Source: Scleropages formosus
Lineage: Eukaryota > Chordata > Actinopteri > Osteoglossiformes > Osteoglossidae
DNA length: 64,000 nt
Direction: 5' to 3'
Assembly: GCF_900964775.1 (NCBI RefSeq)
Contig: NC_041830.1
Location: 7,173,501 to 7,237,500, forward strand
The translations under genes were made by a program, and so were the position numbers. The notes under the pieces are model-generated. The model was not told where the DNA came from, made no database searches, and was given only the letters and a program-made list of their open reading frames with translations. Below are positions 55,601 through 64,000 of the stretch, one piece after another (position 1 is the first letter of the stretch; each line of letters opens with the position of its first letter).

Positions 55601-56662
55601 AAAGGGACAGGTAGGTCTTTGCAATTTAAGCCCAGGCCAGAGAGACTGCCGAAGTAAATAGCAGTAAGAGACAGGACCCTCAGGAGGACACAAAAAAAAA
55701 CTTTCACTGCCACACAGAACAGAAAACTGTATCTGTAAAGCAGAATGAGAAAGTCAAGCTTTTATCAATAATGAAAAAGAAGGAAGATCATGAATATGTA
55801 CAGTGACCATGCTGTGCTCTGAAAACCCACAGCACAATAACAGCAAAAATTCTCTAAGTTTTTACAAAACTTTTGTTGAAATATTTAACATAAATATTTT
55901 CAGCAGTGATTGCAAATGACATGCGCATCTCTTCACGTGAGTATGAATAAATACAAATGCATCTGGATAGGTATGTTTTTACTGTGCAGTTTGAATTTTC
56001 ATAATGTGAAAGTTAAGCAGGGTGGCATGGTGACGCAGTAGGTAGTGCCGCCGCCACTTCACATCGGCTTGGCTGTCTGGATACAAATCCAGCTTAGTCT
56101 GTGCACTTTGCATGTTCTCCCTGTGTCTGTGTGGGTTTCCTGTGGGTGCTCCTGTTTCCTTCCACACTCCAAAGACATGTAGTTTGGGTGAAATGGCAAT
56201 GCTAAATTACCAATAACGTGAGACTGTGTGTGCGCAAACATGAGTATGTGTGGCTACCCCGCAATGGACTGGAGTCCCATCCAGGGTGTACCCCGCCTCT
56301 TTGCTTTATGCCCAGCAATTCCGAAAGGCTCCGAACCACCACGACTCTGACCAGTACCAGGGGTTAACTAAAGTGTGTGAGTGAAACTACAATAAAAATG
56401 ATGTCTTAATACTAGATCATATCAACATCAAACATCGCCCTGAAAGTAAGTTCCACCACAAATGTACTTCTGAAAATGGGTAAAACCGAAGATCAAGTAT
56501 GAAAATGACACAACTGAGGTAAACTAAAGATAAACAGCTTTTGGATGAGAGGCAGCGAGACCCGGAAAGAAGCAGTACACACTTCAAAGTCCTGATCTCG
56601 TCCAACTTGTTAGTCTTCGGAGTGCCTTTCTCCAGCAGGAGCTTTTCTGTAACCTTCACCAT
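49634..56662 (-). CDS. LRWD1: Leucine-rich repeat and WD repeat protein 1 (ORCA)
   Basis: ORC-associated protein that binds the origin recognition complex and repressive histone methyl marks in heterochromatin. Exons in order: 56583-56662, 55411-55645, 55033-55152, 54673-54819, 54476-54565, 54245-54313, 53679-53993, 53003-53114, 52675-52781, 52000-52207, 51719-51791, 51278-51418, 51005-51108, 50291-50449, 50076-50185, 49634-49786. They give 740 codons plus stop in continuous phase (human 647). The start is MVKVTEKLLLEKGTPK. LRRs occupy about residues 20-130 (LEQLNLSGNRLQELP), an acidic/basic Ser-rich linker about 225-360 (TPKKCMKATPKKR could be a nuclear signal), and WD repeats from about 360 to the end (LWACAFEPS, KIVMWDIGD, IYLWSW, VVVWKRITEF). 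The 69-nt exon 6 is less certain than the rest. An untranslated first exon probably ends at 57373. A Tc1-type remnant lies between exons 13 and 14. Confidence 0.93.
50513..50927. mobile_element. Internally deleted Tc1/mariner remnant
   Basis: The left end 'gtcttgcaaatgtattctga' and right end 'gacaaggcactg' resemble the widespread fish Tc1-type terminus CAGTGCCTTGC…AAAGTATTC and its reverse. The interior keeps 'gctgtaataacagctttaag' and 'ggcccattcttctatgcaga', which are typical of those elements. A sub-terminal inverted pair ('ttctgtgatatttcattt' and 'aaataaaatatcacagaa') brackets the core. At 415 bp it is far shorter than a complete element, about 1.6 kb. It lies in an LRWD1 intron. Confidence 0.7.
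52381..52605 (-). mobile_element. Family B SINE, near full length
   Basis: In reverse: tail 'gctgatgcccttctccgaag', body 'aactggagaaatgtagggta' and 'taggtacctttctcatgggt', head with 'gacctttggctctgaaggca' and a box-A-like 'agctctatacactatactag'. It lies in an LRWD1 intron. Confidence 0.75.
56018..56362 (+). mobile_element. V-SINE, full-length form
   Basis: Head 'ggtggcatggtgacgcagta' (box A), central domain 'ctttgcatgttctccctgtg' and 'ttccacactccaaagacatg', then a 3' body different from the other copies: 'ggactggagtcccatccagg', 'gtgtaccccgcctctttgc'. This is the classic V-SINE body of fishes. It lies in the first coding intron of LRWD1, antisense. Confidence 0.85.
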
Positions 56663-57372
56663 GGCCGACACCGCCGAGGAGCACAGACTGAAACAAGCAT
56701 TGTGAGACCTTTTAAAGTCAAATACATAAAGCATCTCTTTTAATCCATTCATGAGGTGGAGTTCCAGGACTTGGAGGTGTGCGCGACTGCAGAACCAGGG
56801 CTTTGTCTCAAGTGGGAGCGGGATGGACTACGTCGAGTCGTCCATCTCAATGGAAATGGTGGCATGCAGGCTCTTTGCCACCGGTAAGTGCCAGATTCTG
56901 GTGTTACAGACAGCATCAATATGTAATACAAACATGGGTATCATTAAAGAATCTAACTGTAAATTTGCCTCAGTCCCCCTGCCTGCCTATTGCCTCAGGT
57001 CAAGAGAGAAACTCTCATAGGGAGAACAAAAGACACGTTGAACTGCTGTACTCAGTTAGAAGTATTTGATAAACTTGTGCATTTAAAGCTGTACATGATA
57101 AACTGGAATGTTTAGGCAATGTAGTTTCAATTTATAAAGAGAGTTAGCAGCTAAGTAAGTTCATGCAGCAAAGACAGAGACAATGATCACAACAACAACA
57201 ACAAGCATATTATAAAAACTAGTACTTCAGTATTGCATCATGATACATCATCCTCACAGTTACGTGAACTTCTAAAAAAGTTTATGCTACCGGGCCGAGT
57301 TTAATACGGTGCACCATGATATGATAACAAACAAACAACACAATTCGATCTGCCATTCAGTACTACACTTAC

Positions 57373-57500
57373 TTGCACAGCACGCGGAGTTTTTCCCGGG
57401 TAAACGCCTCGCGCTGAACTTTGACCCGAACCAGAACGTCACCCGGTGTCACTGTGTCGCCATATTGTGTGTGGCACCTGATGCATTTTTCAGCGAGGAC
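57373..57500 (-). promoter_or_regulatory. LRWD1: LRWD1 first untranslated exon and promoter
   Basis: On the minus strand a donor GCAA|GTAAGTG ends at 57373; the matching acceptor TTTCAG precedes the coding exon at 56687. The exon includes TTTTCCCGGG at 57391-57400, an E2F-like core, within a short CpG-containing block. The start site is unknown; 57500 is a guess. Confidence 0.45.
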
Positions 57501-57824
57501 GAGCCATTTTTTGAGTGATCATTGGATATTCAGTTGCTGTTTTAATACAAGTGTACATGTTTGCATGCTTCGTTTACTTTGCAGACAACTTAAAATACTT
57601 TGACGTGTTTAGCTTACGTCCTTATAACCATGTGTCCTTCATACAGTGGGCTTTTAATTCGTTTCCGGTGTGGGGTCGAATTACCATTATTTCTTTTCGA
57701 GAAATGTCAGCAAAAATAAAACAAATAGTAAAAGAAAGGGGTATTTCTTTGTATGAAAATGTCAAGACCATCATACTTTATAATAATCGAAACAAATATT
57801 ATTTATAACATTTAAATGTAACAT

Positions 57825-57887
57825 ATTCATTCATTCATTCAGCCATTCATTCATTCAACCATTCATTCATTCATCCATCCATCCATT
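57825..57887. repeat. (ATTC)n / (ATCC)n tetranucleotide microsatellite
   Basis: Repeats of attc interrupted by agcc and aacc units, ending in atcc units. Interruptions suggest an older repeat. Confidence 0.9.
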
Positions 57888-58077
57888 ATAAATATGTGTT
57901 TGTCCAATGTGGGGTTGTAGAGGCCCGGAGGTACTGGGTAGTGTTACTGATACATGTTTATTCGTTTGATCACAACATTAAAGCTTTATTGATCATGCTG
58001 TAAAGTATTCAGCTTGTTAAAACTGCTCATGAGGTAAATAATGGAGTTAATAGTTACACCTGTATTTATTTCTGTAA

Positions 58078-58255
58078 GGACTGGAAGATCACAGGTTCGA
58101 ATCCCACCTCCTGCTGTGATAACCTTGAGTAAAGTATTTACCCTAAATAGATATAGCAAAAATGGCCCAGCTCTATTGATGACAAAGCATTTTAAGCATC
58201 TTAATGCTACGAGTTGCTTTGGAGAAAAGCATCAGCTAAAGAAATGTAAAAGGGA
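58078..58255 (+). mobile_element. Family B SINE, plus orientation
   Basis: Box B 'aggttcgaatcccacctcct', 'gataaccttgagtaaagtat', 'ttaccctaaatagatatagc', then the tail 'ttgctttggagaaaagcatc' and 'agctaaagaaatgtaaa'. The 5' half of the head is missing. Confidence 0.7.
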
Positions 58256-59124
58256 ATATACCGTATGTTCGTTCAAGCCGCTTTTCACGTTGAGGGCTGA
58301 GTGAATTCTCTGTCTGGTTCATCCACTTCAGTCATTCAGAATTAGTAATGATTTTCAGGCAGCTCAGCAGAAAAGGATTTCTAAAGCCACACGTGACAGT
58401 TAATTCATTAATGTTATGTTAAACTCACCGTATGTCTCACAAATACTAGTTTGTCTGATGCTGGAAAGATCAACAAATATATTTTAATTTCTTTAGAATG
58501 AATAAAATCTCCCATAAAAAGTTATTCAGACATTTTTTTCCTTCTTCCTTCCGTTTAAAATATTTTTTTAAAACAAAAATCCCTTTTGTTTCACTTCAGC
58601 ACAACTTAACATTGGTTTAATGACCAAATCTTGTGGGTAACTATATTTTAAGTTTTACAGGTGTAAATAAATATAATGATGACAATAATAGTTTCCATAT
58701 TCTGTATTTCCAATTTCTCTGCGACAGTGGTGGCACACAGGGAAACTGCATCCTAGGGTCAGGACTTCCCCCATGGTGTTCATTAGTTCATTATTTAAAT
58801 AGGGTCAAAGGGTCATTATTTTAATCTTGAGGCTTTATGTTCTGTGTGCAGTGGTACCCTTTTTACAATGATTAATCATTTTATAGTTGTTATATATTGT
58901 AAACACAATTTTTAACATTGTAATATAATCACCAGTAGGCCACTCGCATGATAAGACAGGTAAATTGTAAGAAAGTATTGACCACAGCATTCAGTACAAG
59001 CAAAAGTATGGTTTACAGTAGTCTTTCAGTATATTCGTGGAGGAGAGGACAATGCCAGCTGCTGACCACTGCCACTGACCACACTGCCAAAACACTCAGT
59101 TATACTTTTCAATATGTCATTTGT

Positions 59125-59130
59125 TTTATT
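59125..59130 (-). terminator. ALKBH4: ALKBH4 polyadenylation signal
   Basis: AATAAA on the minus strand, 100 nt after the ALKBH4 stop. A 29-bp A-run (T-run in the mRNA) lies between stop and signal. Confidence 0.6.
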
Positions 59131-59148
59131 TAACTGCATATTTCACAA

Positions 59149-59183
<35 letters not shown>

Positions 59184-59229
59184 AAAAGCAATCACTGAAA
59201 CCTTTCTGCTTAAAAAGTTAAAAGAACTC

Positions 59230-61300
59230 CTACACCGGGACTCCCTGAAAGGTCAAGGCTATGTCCAACAGTTGTGATCCAAGATTTTCCTGCATTCCTC
59301 CAGGTAGGAATTCAGGTGAAAGCTCCCTGTAGGTGCTGCAGACTCTGCGCTTTTCAATGTCCTTTCGATGGATGGCATGTTTCCACTGGTGACGCGCTTC
59401 GCCGTAAAGCACTAAAAGTGACCTGCGAGGAAGGCCAACGGACACGAGCATTTCTCCATCGTCCCTACTCATTGTGACCACAGTATCTGAGAGAAGGTTG
59501 ATGGTCACCAAGCGTTCACCCCACAACCAGCTGTCATCAAGGTGGGGATCAATGGCAGAACCTCGCGTAGGGCTGTAGTCCAAGTTGCACTGTTCTACTG
59601 GCTGGAAGTCCTCCAATAATGGTTCCTGTCTCATCCGTGTCACCAAATCCCTGCTAACCGCTGGCAGCCCAGTAAATCCTCCTAACCGCACACGCTGCTT
59701 CTTAAAATTCACTTTAGGCCCAAAGTCCTACATAGAGAAGAAACACATGAAAACTCACTAGTTACCTAAAACATTTAAGTTTGACAGATGGATTCAGATT
59801 AGTTACATCTTTAAATAAGTTACTGCTCACAAACTATTTTAATTTCAAATTCTTTTGACTACCAGAAAACACTATACCAGTTTCCTGTCATACAAAATAC
59901 CTGTATATACACATAAAAGGGTGGTCCGGTTGTACGTCACAATATTTACATTTATCTGACACTTTTTTCTAAAGCGACTTACAGTGTTAAGCTACTTACA
60001 AGTATTTATACCACTGGGTAATTTTACTGGAGGAACTTTAGAGTAAGTACCTTGCTCAAAGGTACTACAGCCAGATCGAACCTGCAATCTTTGGCTCCAA
60101 AGGCAGCAGCATTAACCGCTAGGTTACTAGCTGAACAATATGGAGTGAAAAGGCACTCCTTTTAAAAGCATGTATAAAAATATTCTTACATTTATATATA
60201 AAAATACAGGAATAGACACCAACAAATATGAAATGATGTGATAATGAAATGTATCACAGCACCTGGGTGATGCGAGAGGATGTGATTTGATCCCTGCTCA
60301 ATCTGTGTGGAGTTTGCATGTTCTCCCTCTGTCTGTGTGGGTTTCCTCCCACAGTCCAAAGACATGGTTCACATATAGTGTGTGAGTGACAGAGAGAGAG
60401 TGTTCCACTGATGTATGGGTGAGTGACCCAGTGTAAGTAGTATATCTAGCAGTGTAAGTCTTTGGGTGCTCTGGTTTCCTCCCACACTCCAAAGACATGC
60501 TGTTCAGGTTCACTCATAATATGTGACAGTGTGTGTGTGTGTGTGTGTGTTCCACTGATGAATGGATGAGTGACCCAGTGTAAGTAGTGTATCTAGCAGT
60601 GTAAATCACCTTGAATAAGGGTTGTGGGCTGATAACACATAGAGTTCATTGGAAGTCACTTTGGAGAAATAAATAATAAGTAAATGACGTGTAAATGAAT
60701 AAAGAGTATAGGAAGGTATTAAGCTTTCCATTTTGCTAGTGCCTCTGGTCACCCTGAAAGTACTCAGGAGGCGCAAATATTAAGAAACCCACGGTAAAAA
60801 AAAAAAAAAAAGGACACCACATGACGAAGCGGGATACGAGTGAGTGTAGAGCTCCTCGTGACCAGAGTCGCGCGCACACCTGTTTCCTGCGGCCGGACTG
60901 TGACTCCTTCCAACAATCCCGGTCCATGCTGTCCACCAGATGTTTCTCCTCCTCCGGCGACACAAAATCCTTCCACAGAAAGACCCCAGGGAAGGAGAAG
61001 GACTCTCTGACACCCTGCTCATCGCGTACGGCCAGCCCTACTGGTGGCTCGTACACGAAACTGCGAAGCTTCTGGAAGTGTAGAGAATAACACAGTGACT
61101 AGACTCACCCTGGCAGATCACAACACACTTCTCCCACCACGTCAAAACAACTGACACATTTTGGTAAGGAAAGGATAAAACCGTACCAAATGAGTGTCAT
61201 CCTCTATCCTTTGTTTGCCCACGAATTTCTCGCAAATAAGACAAGACCGGATTCCTTTACACCCACAAAGTGCTCCCTTATTCGTGTGGTCTTCTGCCAT
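59230..61300 (-). CDS. ALKBH4: Alpha-ketoglutarate-dependent dioxygenase ALKBH4
   Basis: Fe(II)/2-oxoglutarate oxygenase of the AlkB family; the family member has been linked to demethylation of a lysine in actin and so to actomyosin function. Exons are 61187-61300, 60880-61071 and 59230-59727; all introns are phase 0 and the product is 267 residues (human 302). The N terminus has the ALKBH4-specific cysteine cluster CGCKGIRSCLIC (about 12-23). The oxygenase core carries the metal triad His164, Asp166 (PHLDDSW) and His219 (QWKHAIHR) and the 2-oxoglutarate pair Arg230/Arg236 in an R-x5-R arrangement (RVCSTYR). NLDYSP and LTFQGVPV are family hallmarks. The first in-frame ATG is at 61300; upstream in-frame sequence has no ATG. 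It is shorter than human, mainly in the loop before the second metal histidine. Family B and V-SINE copies fill intron 2. Confidence 0.96.
59943..60135 (-). mobile_element. Family B SINE
   Basis: In reverse: tail 'tttatctgacacttttttct', 'gcgacttacagtgttaagct', body 'aactttagagtaagtacctt', head 'gatcgaacctgcaatctttg'. The short direct repeat 'acaatat' occurs on both sides and may be the target-site duplication. Confidence 0.75.
60248..60690 (+). mobile_element. V-SINE-like element with internal duplication
   Basis: Head 'cagcacctgggtgatgcgag', then the central domain (gtttgcatgttctccctctg, cctcccacagtccaaagaca) and the 3' part up to 'ctagcagtgtaagtc'. The central domain then restarts (ggtgctctggtttcctccca) and the 3' part repeats, with a GT microsatellite inside. 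The second unit ends with 'gctgataacacatagagttc'. It lies in ALKBH4 intron 2. Confidence 0.8.
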
Positions 61301-61556
61301 GAATCCCGTGGAGTACCGTCTCCTCAGGCTGCCGTCGGTCGTTGTGGACTGTCGTGAAATCGGTGTAACGCTTAATTTAGTCCCCACAGCAACGTTAGTT
61401 TTTCTACATAACTTCCAACCGTATATGAAACGTGGAAAAAGTATTATAAAATAAACATTTTCCGTGAAATACTAAGTATGGTTTTAATGTCACGTGTCTT
61501 TCGAGCCGCACATTTACAATTTTACAACAGCAACAGGCAATGCTAGTTTCAACTGT

Positions 61557-61562
61557 TTTATT
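61557..61562 (-). terminator. POLR2J: POLR2J polyadenylation signal
   Basis: TTTATT on plus reads AATAAA on minus, 291 nt after the POLR2J stop and about 250 bp upstream of the ALKBH4 start codon. Confidence 0.5.
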
Positions 61563-61852
61563 CAAAACATTGAGAACAATAAAACAAAGATTATAACAAA
61601 GGCAATTATGTTACGGAAAAAAGTGGCTTTGCTTTCTGCAAAGTTCTTGTACTGTGCACCAGAAACATTTTTCAAATTTACAGAATCATAATTAACAGTC
61701 ACACCGCAAGCTTTGCCACATCCAGCAACATCACTCTTATGGTTTTTGTATTATCTGAAGAGCTACAGAGAAGCACTTGGCTGAAATCCAACAGGCCCTC
61801 CATAACAAAGAACATCTATCCCTTCATTCATTTACTCAACAAATCTCTTCAT

Positions 61853-63513
<1,661 letters not shown>

Positions 63514-63640
63514 CTTTTACCGGCGAAGTTGTGCGACAGCAGACGAACGCGGCGTTATTTAGCACTTTACTTTTAGTCAATAAATATGGCCGCCAAAACA
63601 CAGCGTAACATAAGGCCGCTAGATGGCAGCGTTTCGCAGT
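63514..63640 (-). promoter_or_regulatory. POLR2J: POLR2J promoter with CTCF-like site
   Basis: Immediately upstream of the POLR2J ATG. 'ccgctagatggcagc' at 63616-63630 matches 14 of 15 positions of CCASYAGRKGGCRSY (plus orientation). 'atggccgcc' nearby resembles a YY1 core. No TATA box. Confidence 0.5.
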
Positions 63641-64000
63641 TTAAAATAAAAAAAAAAAAAAAAACACCTGCCGTACTGCCGTGTAAGAAAACTCAAAAGT
63701 CGGAACTAAAGCGCGCTCCTAAAATGTTGGCAGTGGTGTCATACAGCATTTACTTAGGATAAAACCAGAATGCATTGAGGATCCTTGCAAAAATAAAAAC
63801 GGCTCCTTTGTGCCATAGCATACTGGGCAGCGGATCCTAGGGGTATTTTAATATTTCAGATCATCAAAGTTTTTCTTTAAGATTTATTTCTGTCGATAGG
63901 TTCTTAAAATTCTTTTCTTTCCCAGAGAAAATACTGAAGCGACAATTCAGATGAACGCTATCTCTAGTGGAAATATTGCATGTGCTTTTCCTCATAACTA
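63641..64000. other. Right edge, nothing recognised
   Basis: An A-run at about 63647-63664, then AT-rich DNA without a recognisable exon, repeat head or promoter. Confidence 0.6.

Larger units (their letters stand above)
57510..59110. other. Intergenic LRWD1-ALKBH4
   Basis: No gene recognised. It contains an ATTC-type microsatellite, a family B SINE and AT-rich DNA. Reading frames on the plus strand here have no family resemblance. Confidence 0.6.

Noticed and set aside
57309-57808. Plus-strand frames divergent from LRWD1
   Set aside because: Short, no family match and no splice support. They may reflect a CpG-containing promoter rather than a gene.
57825-57887. CRISPR-like or satellite array
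   Set aside because: Simple attc/atcc units without spacers; a microsatellite.
61301-61387. N-terminal extension of ALKBH4 by 29 codons
   Set aside because: The in-frame sequence upstream is open, but its first codon is GTG and there is no ATG before 61300. The conserved Cys cluster sits close to the 61300 start, as in human.

Overview
The window is vertebrate nuclear DNA, almost certainly from a ray-finned fish. The evidence is short coding exons split by GT-AG introns, seven genes orthologous to human genes, and fish-type short interspersed repeats: V-SINE-like copies with a tRNA-like head and conserved central domain, two further tRNA-derived SINE families, an L2/Jockey-type LINE, Tc1/mariner debris and long A-runs. 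I cannot place it below that level. Exons were built by hand from the sequence. All 52 coding exons given have GT-AG junctions and compatible phases. Family matches rest on remembered vertebrate proteins, not on a database search.

Layout, left to right. (1) AP2B1, minus strand, 13 coding exons for residues 1-663; the rest of the hinge and the ear lie beyond the left edge. (2) PEX12, plus strand, three exons, head to head with AP2B1 across a GC-rich promoter at about 13.24-13.65 kb. (3) An intergenic stretch of about 4-5 kb with no recognisable gene. (4) ORAI2, minus strand, two coding exons, with a likely non-coding first exon and paired CACGTG boxes at 26.2-26.4 kb. (5) BCKDK, minus strand, 11 coding exons over 16 kb, rich in intronic SINEs. 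(6) A 4 kb gap with a decayed LINE. (7) LRWD1 (ORCA), minus strand, 16 coding exons. (8) ALKBH4, minus strand, three exons. (9) POLR2J, minus strand, four exons, ending about 250 bp from the ALKBH4 start codon.

The genes do not form one pathway. AP2B1 is a clathrin adaptor subunit, PEX12 a peroxisomal ubiquitin ligase, ORAI2 a store-operated calcium channel, BCKDK the kinase that switches off branched-chain keto-acid oxidation, LRWD1 an ORC-associated chromatin reader, ALKBH4 a 2-oxoglutarate dioxygenase and POLR2J the RPB11 subunit of RNA polymerase II. From memory, the human orthologues sit in three places: AP2B1-PEX12 at 17q12, ORAI2-ALKBH4-LRWD1-POLR2J at 7q22, and BCKDK at 16p11. The window is therefore a mosaic of conserved blocks.

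I found no undescribed multi-gene system. The most distinctive points are an unusually long pyrimidine tract at a BCKDK 3' splice site, a near-perfect hairpin MITE in BCKDK intron 1, SINE insertions with intact target-site duplications (one nested in a LINE tail), a shared 3' tail on two SINE families, CTCF-like and E-box sites, and a small, possibly lineage-specific exon in LRWD1.
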